IMG/VR virus record: IMGVR_UViG_3300042479_000206
Location: 1-39,345 of that record
Source of the DNA: a virus
Direction: 5' to 3' (one strand)
Length of the DNA stretch: 39,345 nucleotides
How positions within the stretch are numbered: the stretch's first letter is position 1; every line of letters begins with the position of its first letter. The position numbers and the translations under genes are program-made. The notes below the pieces were generated by a model that saw nothing but the letters and a program-made list of their open reading frames with translations, searched no databases and was not told the origin of the DNA. Shown piece by piece: positions 16,801 through 24,681 of this stretch.

Positions 16801-19800
16801 GTAAATGCAAACATATTGTTTGGATTATCATGCCACAATCCCCATCCAGTATATGGCTCATAATCAACAAATATACCAGTCCAACCTTCTGCTGTTTCCT
16901 GTTGTATTGCCAAAGAACCTCCAGATGAACCAGTACCACTTGATACTGAAAGAATTGCCGGTCTATTGTAATTTGCTGCTCTTAATGAACCTGCAATATT
17001 AATTGAAGTTCCAGTATCAGCCGGATTTAAATAAAATGCCGTATTATCTCTATCCGCAATATAAGGAACGAATAATGTATTTGTTATTCTTACGTTTTGG
17101 TCACCAACACCAACCCCCATTAATTCAGTTGTAGAAACACCAGGTGAGTCATTCATAAATCTAGTACCACCATAAGCAGGGTTACCACCTATTTCAACAC
17201 CAGTGTGCCATCCTAAAGAAAGTCTTGTATATGTAGCAAGTCCATTACTATATGGTGCCTTTACATACATCATATAATAAAGATTTCCATCGGTTCTAGC
17301 TCCAGAACTAATACCAGTAGATGAACCTACAGATGATGGGTCTGAATTACTATCTGCTAAATTTATGTGTCTAGTAGTTCCACTACTTTGTCCTGTTCTA
17401 AAGAAGAACGTACCATCATTATCATAAAAACTATCACCCCAAATTTGAGGTGCTCTGAAAGAAGAATCTACACTAGCATCACCAGCAGCACTTAATGTAA
17501 ATCTTTGTATATGACTTGCACTCCCTGCTTGTCTCAATGCAATACCAAATACACCTTCATACGTTCCGGTTCCTTTATATGCTCTTAAAGATGCTCTATG
17601 GTGTTGTCCATCGGTATCATTAGTACTCATACCAATTTGAACTCTTTGACCGGATGCTAAATTTTGTACAAACAATGCATCATTAAAATCACCATTAGCT
17701 ATATTATGAGCCAATGTTAAAAGATATTGAGTGGTAGAACCAAATATACTAGAACCATTTGGATTTAAGTAATATGCCGTATTATCTATATCGTAATAAA
17801 TCGGTGCGTACATACCCACACCAGCTCTCATTTCTGATGTAGCTTCGTATGTTCTTGTTCTTTCAGCATCAATATCAGTACCATCATAAACAGTTGCAGA
17901 TGCTAAGTAAGTATAGAATGTTGCGGTTGAACCACCTACAATATAAAAGAAGTGAGTTGATGAGAATGATGCCGTACCAGAATGAACAAGGAATGCATAA
18001 TCCTGATATTGACCCGTACCTGCATTTGATGTCAACCATTCACCAGTACCATTAGAACCAATAGAGTTAGATGCCCATTCAACACTTCTACCAACAGGTA
18101 TCTTCATTTTGAATACACATAATAACCTTCTACTTGAAGGACCCGTACCTGCTGCGAAGTACCAACCACCATAACCAGGACTTGTTCCGTTTGAAGTGGT
18201 TGGTGCATGTTGAATTTCTAATACAAATCCACTTCTATTTGGCATATTAGCCGCAGTTCCATCAATAAACGAACCATTTTTTCTTGTTATGGTTACAGCT
18301 GAACCACCTGCATTGTTGTATACCTGAATTGAGTTACTACCATCTTGAAATTCTTCATCCGGATATAATTTGTATCCAGTTGGTTTTAACATACCCCAAA
18401 TTGCGTTGATAGTACCCGTTGCTGTATTTGAACCAACACTATTTAAAACTTTCAACCCATCAATAAAAAATTCAGCAGCGTTTAATTGAGATACATTTGA
18501 ATATCCATTAGGGTCTATATAAAATGCAGTGTTGTTACTATCAATAAATTGTGGTGCTCTATAAGAACCTCTTGCTTCAGCATATCCTGAATATATTCTT
18601 GTTTCCCAAGTATCACCAACACGTGTTTCATGTCTATCAGAGTAACCTAATATAGAAGTAGTAGGTGTTCCACCCGTACTACCAGCAGTTGCTCTAAATC
18701 CAATTACCGATACACCATTTGCAGCTGGGTATAATCTAATATTTTCATTGTAATTATTGTTGTTAGCAGTATTATAACTCAGCCACATGTTATTACCAAT
18801 GAATATACCATCAGCAGGTCCATTTAATTGGATAGGAACTAAACCACTAACCGGGTCATAAAATCCAGTTGAAAGTGAGTTGTTGTTCGGCATCCAAATA
18901 TATGAGTCCGAACCTTCCATTCTAATATCACCCTGAATTCTTAAATCATTTAGGTTTGAAGTGGATGCCCCATCTATAAAATATGCTGTATTATCCGAAT
19001 CATAAAATATTGGTGCTCTAAAATCTACGTTAGCAGTAATATTTCCAGAACTATTAATATTCATTCTTAAACTTCCACCAGTAGCATGAGTAATTGCATT
19101 ATGTGTATAAAAATCTATTTGAGTTGCTGGGTTAGCTTCATATATATTTCCTCCAATATAAATTTGGTTTGCGGCTGCACTATTATATGCTCCTATAATG
19201 GTTGTTCCTTGTGCTTGTGATGTTGCATTATAGTGAGTACCAGTTAAAGTTGAAAATTTATTAGTACCTTCACCAGCAGGTCCCATTAGGATATTACCAC
19301 CAGAACTATTACCAGCAGCAGTTAATCTTATTTTATTAAATGATGGGGAATCGGATGTTCTAACTGCTTGGTTTAGATAATCAGAAAATTGATAACCATC
19401 CCATAAATCCGCATCTAATCCAGTACCAGCTCCATCATTCGCACTATGCCAAATTGTTCCACCAATATGCCCTTGATTTGCGGTAGTCATTGTTACCCAT
19501 CCAACCGATGACCAAGTTGTATTATCCGTTCTATTTCTTATTTTGAATCCTCTAACAGGAGTATTGTATTCAAACTCCATTTGGACTGTTCCAGTAGACC
19601 CACCCATATTAGTAGACCATAATCCCGAACTATATCCTGTATAACTTAAGGTTCTAAATCCATTATCAACATAAGTATCAATACTAGTACCAGTTCCTCC
19701 ACTTAAATTTCTAAAGAACGATGAATTTTGCTGTCCACCTAAATAATCAGAGTTTAAGTTACTAACTAAAGTTGTAGATGATACTACGAATGGTGATGTA

Positions 19801-22634
19801 CCAGTTGCTACAGTTGATGTTATTCTATTGAATGATGGTGAATCGGTTGTACGAACATTTTGATTCATTAAATAAACTTCAGTTGCACCTAATCCAGTAT
19901 CAATTGTACCACTAAGAACTACGTTACCACTTACTGATAAAGTATTATCTGCTGTCCATCTATCAGTACTTTCATCCCAATAGAATGATACCGTTGATGA
20001 TGAACCTCTCCTAACTTCTATACCAGCATTTTCAGTTGGTGCTGATGAACCTGTAAAATCTCCATTTAATGTGATTATATTATCACCTAAATTTATTGTA
20101 TTTGAGTTTACAGTAGTAGTTGTACCATTTACAACTAAATTACCTGTAATTACTGCTGCTCCATTTACTGTCAATGTACTACCATCAAACAATAAATTAC
20201 TTTCAACGGTTGCGTTTGGTGCACTTCCGTTTAATGTGATTACACCATTATTTGTTGTACCAGTTAATGATAATAATCCAGACGAACCAGACGAACCACT
20301 ACTTCCAGATGTACCAGAAGTTCCTGATGTTCCAGAAGTTCCAGAAGTTCCAGAAGTTCCAGATGAACCACTTGTTCCAGAAGTTCCTGATGTACCAGAA
20401 GTTCCAGAAGTACCACGTGTTCCACTACTTCCAGAAGTACCACTTGTTCCAGATGTACCACTACTTCCAGAAGTCCCAGAAGTACCACTAGTTCCGCTAG
20501 TTCCGCTTGTACCACTACTTCCGCTTGTACCAGATGTACCAGACGTTCCCGATGTACCACTACTTCCGCTTGTACCACTACTTCCGCTTGTACCACTACT
20601 TCCAGACGTTCCAGAAGTACCACTAGTTCCGCTAGTTCCGCTTGTACCACTACTTCCGCTTGTTCCAGAAGTTCCACTTGTACCGCTACTTCCACTTACA
20701 CCACTTGTACCAGAAGTTCCACTTGTACCACTTGTACCAGATGAACCAGCACTTCCACTAGCTCCGCTTGTTCCAGAAGTTCCCGATGTACCAGAAGTAC
20801 CACGTGTACCAGAAGTTCCACTACTTCCACTCACACCGCTTGTTCCAGAAGTTCCACTTGTACCACTTGTACCACTTGTACCACTTGTACCAGATGAACC
20901 AGATGAACCAGCACTTCCACTAGCTCCACTTGTACCACTCGTTCCAGAAGTTCCACGTGTACCGCTTGTTCCACTACTTCCACTCACACCGCTTGTTCCA
21001 GAAGTTCCGGATGTACCAGAAGTTCCCGATGAACCAGCACTTCCACTAGCTCCGCTTGTACCAGACGAACCAGATGTACCACTTGTACCAGAAGTACCAC
21101 GTGTACCAGAAGTTCCAGATGTTCCAGATGTTCCACTTGAACCACTTGCTCCTCCTATACCACTTGTACCAGAAGTTCCCGATGTTCCAGAAGTTCCGGA
21201 TGTACCAGATGTACCACTCGTTCCAGAAGTTCCTCCCGTACCATTTGTACCACCTAATCCACCAGCTCCAGTTATTCCAGAAGAACCAGTTGAACCAGAT
21301 GTACCACTTGTTCCGCTTGTACCAGATGTTCCTGCTGTTCCACTTATTCCACTTGTACCAGATGTACCACTTGTACCGCTTGTACCACTACTTCCACTTA
21401 TTCCGCTTGTGCCACTTGTTCCGCTTGTACCACTACTTCCACTTATTCCACTTGTACCACTTGTTCCGCTTGTACCACTACTTCCAGAAGTTCCGGATGT
21501 ACCAGATGTACCACTACTTCCACTTATTCCACTTGTACCACTACTACCAGTTAAACCAGATGTTCCAGACGTTCCCGAAGTACCACTACTACCAGAAGTT
21601 CCACTTTGTCCAGATGTACCAGAAGTTCCAGAAGTTCCAGAAGTTCCTGATGTACCTCTTGTTCCGGATGTTCCTGATGTACCAGATGTGCCGGATGTTC
21701 CACTACTACCAGATGTACCACTTGTACCAGAAGTACCACGTGTACCAGAAGTTCCAGATGTTCCTGATGTACCACTTGTTCCAGATGTTCCTGATGTACC
21801 AGACGTTCCAGACGTTCCACTACTCCCAGAAGTTCCAGATGAACCAGATGTTCCGGATGAACCAGTTGAACCAGATGTACCACTTGTTCCAGAAGTTCCC
21901 GATGTACCAGACGTTCCAGAAGTTCCCGATGTACCAGAAGTTGCAGCTGCAAATCTTCTACTAATTCTACCAGTTGTAGTATTCAATACCAAAACCTCAT
22001 TTGTTGTATTATCGGTTGGTATTGTCTCCCCACCTACAAAGATAGAACCACTTACATTAAGAGAACCAGTTATTTCTTGTCTATCAATAACGTTGTCACC
22101 AAATTTATTTGAACCAGATGAAAATATTACAGATGATGAAATAAAGGTTGTATGTAATTCGGTTGCTGTAATTCTGCCACCAACGTTTAGGTTTTGTGTT
22201 ATTACAATCGAACCAGTTACATTTGAATTTCCGTTTACTGCTAATCCACCACTTATTGAAGTTGGTACGTTTATTACCAATCCATTATTAGGTGAAATTT
22301 GTGCAATTGCAGAACCTGATTTAATTTGATTTAGGTCTCCTAAAGCTCCAGCTGATAAGTTAAACAATCCACTACCATCTCCTCTAAATAAAGATGAACT
22401 TATTGAAGATGATATTGCCAATGACCCAGTTATTTGAGTATTAGATTTTATTTCCAATGGTAAGTTTCCAAAAGAATCTATTTCGTATGCTTGTATTCCG
22501 GAAGCAGTAACACTACCAACAACATTTAGTGATGCTGATGAAAACTCTACTATTTTACTACCACTTACAAACAAACCAACTAAGGATGAACTTAGTTGAT
22601 TTAACCCATTAGGACTTTTACCCAAATATTCCAT
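13815..22634 (-). CDS. Giant tail fibre with Gly-x-x shaft and C-terminal S74 self-cleaving chaperone (2,939 aa)
   Basis: Domain order: residues 1-228, fibre modules of the 'TGS..VSGS' type, including FISSSVIFSSGSNKFGD and RQEITGSL; 228-785, an almost pure Gly-Thr-Ser/Gly-Ser-Ser triplet shaft; 790-960, a tail-fibre module (TTNNGVITLNGS, NTINLGDNIITLNGDF); about 1205-2705, eleven copies of a short 'RAPIFYD.NDT.YY.DP.G.S' element separated by variable beta-rich cassettes; 2815-2939, Peptidase S74 intramolecular chaperone. In the last, YYSDERLKD carries the catalytic Ser (S2818) with the Lys of the S-D-x-R-L-K motif, and the protein ends in a coiled coil (EMKSEIAELKKQLMELLKK). S74 domains trimerise the fibre and then cut themselves off before the Ser. 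Receptor binding at the distal end is inferred. Confidence 0.93.
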   Translation of the reverse strand: MEYLGKSPNGLNQLSSSLVGLFVSGSKIVEFSSASLNVVGSVTASGIQAYEIDSFGNLPLEIKSNTQITGSLAISSSISSSLFRGDGSGLFNLSAGALGDLNQIKSGSAIAQISPNNGLVINVPTSISGGLAVNGNSNVTGSIVITQNLNVGGRITATELHTTFISSSVIFSSGSNKFGDNVIDRQEITGSLNVSGSIFVGGETIPTDNTTNEVLVLNTTTGRISRRFAAATSGTSGTSGTSGTSGTSGTSGTSGSTGSSGTSGSSGTSGSSGTSGTSGTSGTSGTSGTSGTSGTSGTRGTSGTSGTSGSSGTSGTSGTSGTSGTRGTSGTSGTSGTSGTSGQSGTSGSSGTSGTSGTSGLTGSSGTSGISGSSGTSGTSGTSGSSGTSGTSGTSGISGSSGTSGTSGTSGISGSSGTSGTSGTSGTSGISGTAGTSGTSGTSGTSGSTGSSGITGAGGLGGTNGTGGTSGTSGTSGTSGTSGTSGTSGTSGIGGASGSSGTSGTSGTSGTRGTSGTSGTSGSSGTSGASGSAGSSGTSGTSGTSGTSGVSGSSGTSGTRGTSGTSGTSGASGSAGSSGSSGTSGTSGTSGTSGTSGTSGVSGSSGTSGTRGTSGTSGTSGTSGASGSAGSSGTSGTSGTSGTSGVSGSSGTSGTSGTSGSSGTSGTSGTSGTSGTSGSSGTSGSSGTSGSSGTSGTSGTSGTSGSSGTSGTSGTSGTSGTSGSSGTSGTSGTSGSSGTRGTSGTSGTSGTSGTSGSSGTSGTSGTSGTSGTSGTSGSSGSSGSSGLLSLTGTTNNGVITLNGSAPNATVESNLLFDGSTLTVNGAAVITGNLVVNGTTTTVNSNTINLGDNIITLNGDFTGSSAPTENAGIEVRRGSSSTVSFYWDESTDRWTADNTLSVSGNVVLSGTIDTGLGATEVYLMNQNVRTTDSPSFNRITSTVATGTSPFVVSSTTLVSNLNSDYLGGQQNSSFFRNLSGGTGTSIDTYVDNGFRTLSYTGYSSGLWSTNMGGSTGTVQMEFEYNTPVRGFKIRNRTDNTTWSSVGWVTMTTANQGHIGGTIWHSANDGAGTGLDADLWDGYQFSDYLNQAVRTSDSPSFNKIRLTAAGNSSGGNILMGPAGEGTNKFSTLTGTHYNATSQAQGTTIIGAYNSAAANQIYIGGNIYEANPATQIDFYTHNAITHATGGSLRMNINSSGNITANVDFRAPIFYDSDNTAYFIDGASTSNLNDLRIQGDIRMEGSDSYIWMPNNNSLSTGFYDPVSGLVPIQLNGPADGIFIGNNMWLSYNTANNNNYNENIRLYPAANGVSVIGFRATAGSTGGTPTTSILGYSDRHETRVGDTWETRIYSGYAEARGSYRAPQFIDSNNTAFYIDPNGYSNVSQLNAAEFFIDGLKVLNSVGSNTATGTINAIWGMLKPTGYKLYPDEEFQDGSNSIQVYNNAGGSAVTITRKNGSFIDGTAANMPNRSGFVLEIQHAPTTSNGTSPGYGGWYFAAGTGPSSRRLLCVFKMKIPVGRSVEWASNSIGSNGTGEWLTSNAGTGQYQDYAFLVHSGTASFSSTHFFYIVGGSTATFYTYLASATVYDGTDIDAERTRTYEATSEMRAGVGMYAPIYYDIDNTAYYLNPNGSSIFGSTTQYLLTLAHNIANGDFNDALFVQNLASGQRVQIGMSTNDTDGQHHRASLRAYKGTGTYEGVFGIALRQAGSASHIQRFTLSAAGDASVDSSFRAPQIWGDSFYDNDGTFFFRTGQSSGTTRHINLADSNSDPSSVGSSTGISSGARTDGNLYYMMYVKAPYSNGLATYTRLSLGWHTGVEIGGNPAYGGTRFMNDSPGVSTTELMGVGVGDQNVRITNTLFVPYIADRDNTAFYLNPADTGTSINIAGSLRAANYNRPAILSVSSGTGSSGGSLAIQQETAEGWTGIFVDYEPYTGWGLWHDNPNNMFAFTSEGSTGQIRSFTVPSRVSGNRTAYEKFRVDQNNGDVIVGRDGYAQASFRAPIFYDNDNTAYFINAAERSLLNRIEVSRNGAYGGYVEADLIVGHGGNDRRGFGQAGGSNIMLRSSAKSSITALDENQNLGQISYENLAWTIGENVGWGTQRVEFPGDVRAPIFYDLNDTGYYVDPAGGNARIGRDLYVSGYAGGVVGNRIIVGDTSTPYSLLDGNVRPMVYIRGNYPVLTLDHTVTSNTNHGPTIQFVHNGLNNRQWVFGSTGDGISLDIGFSNGSQGNSNWNPHNGIAGYLGTTFMRFRENGNIGLGSQGDWGAIGGGEPGYAIDTRGHFYNNSRVDAPIFYDANDTGRYVDPNGESRLNGSRIYPTLATGRGSYSQPLANLILHPTSASPSGYANIEFFSDYNTPSDGAAITYFTGIDGGEASQLRIRLNNDFNDGIALWGGYIDFNCQTVDGPSQGYRNNIFSFQRVGTEIAFINSNGVMQANGDMRAPIFYDSNDTSYYVNPNGFSNFAQSNGQVVTITKTGSAPGNNSTMLVTNSYGNHSWGITGEFRIEANGGADRPSILFSNGFDSQTWSCGYGYNDSGFFRINHDHGHRNGSWGTTDFYIDRGGNSYSNGSSRAPIFYDQNDTGRYTDPTGQSFIRNLCVGDNNYNHGYPGVLQIGSTSYNYNFQNGSWAGSITTGILANCADEWEFSIHDSGTSVESVFIYSGGRLLMGRNIGWGTTYIEAAESFRAPIFYDSNDTGTYIDPTGTSRIGAIQISPRSSTSNEIRFYGVVGDNPGSYNHGAIIERIWRNGDESELLIFKGNDPDVSTIHDRLRLAACGRVVFHSYNTYGNVDDYMSASGTGNINGSGFFNGNDLYVTGNVTAYYSDERLKDVIGPIPNALSKIMSLRGFYYTNNETAKKWGYTDDSIQLGLSAQEVQKVCPELVQPAPFDIEADGTSISGEHYLTVKYDRLIPVLVEAIKEQQTEMDEMKSEIAELKKQLMELLKK
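14520..19030 (-). repeat. Eleven dispersed RAPIFYD-type elements in the S74 fibre
   Basis: Each copy encodes a variant of (F/V/M)RAPIFYDxNDTxYYxDPxGxS. Several share a plus-strand core, tcataaaatattggtgctct. Intervals range from about 60 to 300 residues and hold unrelated beta-rich sequence, so the element looks like a joint between exchangeable cassettes. Confidence 0.87.
20270..21950 (-). repeat. Gly-Thr-Ser triplet repeat of the S74 fibre
   Basis: About 185 consecutive triplets with Gly at every first position (GTS, GSS, GTR, GAS, GIS). Synonymous codons vary from triplet to triplet, so the DNA is only a degenerate 9-base repeat. The antisense strand reads as a long proline/valine-rich open frame, which is an artefact. 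Confidence 0.95.
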
Positions 22635-22646
22635 TCATTAAAACTT

Positions 22647-22979
22647 TTATGTTATCTCCAATACTGAAACAATTGCATCTGCCGAATTAGCCAATGATGA
22701 TGTTACTGAAAGAAAATCTCCACTTTCCAAAACTAACTTTTGTTCACCACCAACTAATACGTTAGAACTACCAGGCACTATTAACGCATCCTTTACAACA
22801 TACACAACTTTGTTTGCTGATATATCTTTCATCATCACACTAACTGAAATGTTATTAGAATTTGCATTAGCTACATTCACACCAATTACCGTTGCAGAAG
22901 ACCCTATTGGTGCTTCGTAAACTTTAACACCCGTTGTTCCGATTGAACTATTTATACTATTTTTAAATGTATTTGCCAT
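22647..22979 (-). CDS. Small virion protein, phage structural family (110 aa)
   Basis: Pattern MANTFKN..., VKVYEAPIGSSATVIGVNVAN, a beta-sandwich-like centre and a C-terminal GGEQKLVLESGDFLSVTSS with LSVLEI. Small proteins with the 'P.GSS..VGG.QKLVLE.GD' signature occur near tail fibre genes in T4-like phages of aquatic bacteria (recalled, not searched). No membrane segment. It sits 12 bases after the 93-residue gene and 12 bases before the S74 fibre start. A role as fibre-base or neck decoration is inference. Confidence 0.8.
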   Translation of the reverse strand: MANTFKNSINSSIGTTGVKVYEAPIGSSATVIGVNVANANSNNISVSVMMKDISANKVVYVVKDALIVPGSSNVLVGGEQKLVLESGDFLSVTSSLANSADAIVSVLEIT

Positions 22980-22991
22980 TTTATTTTATTT

Positions 22992-23273
22992 TTATCCCAA
23001 TGCTATTGCAAAGGCTATTGCTGAATCCAATACGTTTACGTTATCAACCAAATACCCACCTGCTGTTAAATTCATCGAGCCGGTCATTATTAAAGAACCA
23101 CTTACCGATAATTTATTAGTTATACTTAAATTTGCAAATGATGCTTGTTGAACATCAATTGTACCTTTAAATGAACCAGTTAAAGAACCAGTAAACGAAC
23201 CACTTAAATCCGCAAAAGCATTATTTCTATCTTGAATTATAGAACCCGAAAATATAGGATTGTGTATTATCAT
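22992..23273 (-). CDS. Small fibre-like protein with TGS repeats (93 aa)
   Basis: First gene of the S74 fibre unit. Residues 20-40 contain SGSFTGSLTGSFKGTIDVQ, the same 'FTGS' element used in both giant fibres, followed by ASFANLSITNKLSVSGSLIMT and a C-terminal stretch with NVLDSAIAFAIALG. It looks like a free-standing copy of one fibre module. Its ATG lies 26 bases from a TATTTATA element, with AAGG four bases upstream of the start. Whether it is a fibre tip, a cap or a remnant cannot be decided here. Confidence 0.75.
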   Translation of the reverse strand: MIIHNPIFSGSIIQDRNNAFADLSGSFTGSLTGSFKGTIDVQQASFANLSITNKLSVSGSLIMTGSMNLTAGGYLVDNVNVLDSAIAFAIALG

Positions 23274-23298
23274 TTTACCTTAACTATTTTGTTATAGG

Positions 23299-23306
23299 TA
23301 TAAATA
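23299..23306 (-). promoter_or_regulatory. Late-promoter-like element TATTTATA before the small-protein/S74 fibre unit
   Basis: In the 49-base gap after the tail chaperone gene, 26 bases before the start codon at 23273. Confidence 0.6.
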
Positions 23307-23322
23307 TAAACTTCCATATCTT

Positions 23323-23766
23323 TTAGGGTTTTATAGGCCATTCTATATTAAAAGGATTTTGTTGATTGGTTATATCTCTTAATTGTTGTCTATATGCTGT
23401 CCACAAATCTTTTATTGTTTGTGAAACATCACTTAATTGTGTCCAATCGCATTCTGTAAGTAATTGATTTCTAATAAACCTAATTTCTTCCCATTGATTT
23501 TCCAATCTATAATTTATTTCAGATTCTGTTGCATTTGTACTTACCCAATTTTGATAATACACACCATCCGTTAAAACAGGAGTTCCTTCGATAATATTTT
23601 TTGTGTAATCATTTGGCATTGGGGTTGATGTTACGAAATATACACCCCATTCACTTAAAGCTTCTTCCGATAATTCGGCTGGTAAACTTACATTAGGATA
23701 TGCTTCTCTCAATTCCTTAATAGTATAAGGATAGTTTATGGTTTCATTTATAATTCTTAAATACAT
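23323..23766 (-). CDS. Tail fibre assembly chaperone-like protein (147 aa)
   Basis: The C-terminal 50 residues follow the tail fibre assembly pattern: RNQLLTECDWTQLSD, then WTAYRQQLRDI and a closing P..IEWP. The R..LL..DWTQ..D...W..YRQ.LRD...P..I.WP signature occurs in small chaperone-like proteins next to phage fibre genes. The N-terminal part (YPYTIKELREAYPNVSLP) matches the usual acidic start of these proteins, which read a host- or fibre-specific partner. It begins one base after the stop of the PKD/LRR gene (TAA-T-ATG), so coupled translation is likely, and it may help fold the giant fibre or the PKD/LRR protein. Confidence 0.85.
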   Translation of the reverse strand: MYLRIINETINYPYTIKELREAYPNVSLPAELSEEALSEWGVYFVTSTPMPNDYTKNIIEGTPVLTDGVYYQNWVSTNATESEINYRLENQWEEIRFIRNQLLTECDWTQLSDVSQTIKDLWTAYRQQLRDITNQQNPFNIEWPIKP

Positions 23767-23767
23767 A

Positions 23768-24670
23768 TTACTTAAAGTTTGCAGGTATTGTTGCGAAATT
23801 TGTTAAATTAACACAATTATTAAAACAATCAGTTCCAGATGGAGTTGGTGTTCTATTCCATAATTCAGGTGCTGTTCCTGTTAGGGCGTTTGATGTAGAA
23901 CTCATATTGTAGCAGTTAGTAAAAACTAATGCATTTATATTATTCGTAAATTGTAATACGTTTGTAAGAGCTCTACAATTTCTAAAAGTACCAGAAAAAT
24001 TTGATGCGTTTATATTTTGGTCAAATAATGTAGATGGTACTGATGTTAATGCCGGACATGCAAAGAAACAAGATGCAAATGTTGTTGCGTTTGGCACATT
24101 GTCAAATAATCCAGTTGGTACTCCAGTTAATGTTAATATTGATGCAAATGCGTTGGAAAATGTTGTTGCGTTTGGTGAATAATCAAATATATCAGCGGGT
24201 ATATTTGCCAATCTAGTTGCTTGAAAAAACGATGTAAAATTAACAACTTCGTTTAATCCTGTGTACCCACCAACATCATCAATAGTAGCACTACCAGGAA
24301 TGGATGTTAGATTTTGACAACCATAAAAATTTATAGTTCTTAATCCAACAATTCCCCATTGTACTAATTCGGTAATAAGGTTTCTAATATTAATATTATT
24401 ATTCACCGAAAATCCTGGCATAAATCCACTAATAGTTATTGTGTAAGTACCAGCTGATGCGTATGTGTGTATTCTATCAGATGATGAAGATGAAGTTATT
24501 AATGGGGATGATGTACCATCTCCCCAACTTATTGTAAGACTAGGTCTTAATAAACCAAAATCAACTAATGGTACAGTAAATACTGTATTTGTTGTAGTTG
24601 TTGTAATTCTAAAAACAAACGGAAACACTAGTGCTGAATCCGATGGTATTAATTTTCTTGCTATACTCAT
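23768..24670 (-). CDS. PKD-like plus BspA-type leucine-rich repeat protein (300 aa)
   Basis: Residues 43-82 (LTISWGDGTSS ... HTYASAGTYTITISG) show the PKD signature: W-G-D-G-T and 'Y...G.YT.T..G'. From about 95 on there are BspA/DUF285-type repeats: LTSIPG, 'IPADIFDYSPNATTFSNAF', 'VPTGLFDNVPNATTFASCF', 'VPSTLFDQNINASNFSGTF' with Cys at repeat ends. Such repeats are common in surface proteins of Bacteroidota and mollicutes. No signal peptide is present, as expected for a virion part. It follows the giant fibre by 11 bases and precedes the chaperone gene, so a receptor-binding tip or adhesin on the fibre is the likely role (inference). Confidence 0.82.
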   Translation of the reverse strand: MSIARKLIPSDSALVFPFVFRITTTTTNTVFTVPLVDFGLLRPSLTISWGDGTSSPLITSSSSSDRIHTYASAGTYTITISGFMPGFSVNNNINIRNLITELVQWGIVGLRTINFYGCQNLTSIPGSATIDDVGGYTGLNEVVNFTSFFQATRLANIPADIFDYSPNATTFSNAFASILTLTGVPTGLFDNVPNATTFASCFFACPALTSVPSTLFDQNINASNFSGTFRNCRALTNVLQFTNNINALVFTNCYNMSSTSNALTGTAPELWNRTPTPSGTDCFNNCVNLTNFATIPANFK

Positions 24671-24681
24671 AACTATAATTA

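Noticed and set aside
20071-22329. Long plus-strand open frame rich in Val-Pro-Leu/Glu-Val-Pro
   Set aside because: It is the antisense reading of the Gly-Thr-Ser codon repeat; the repeat lacks stop codons in several frames. No promoter or leader on that strand, and the minus-strand fibre is clearly the real gene.
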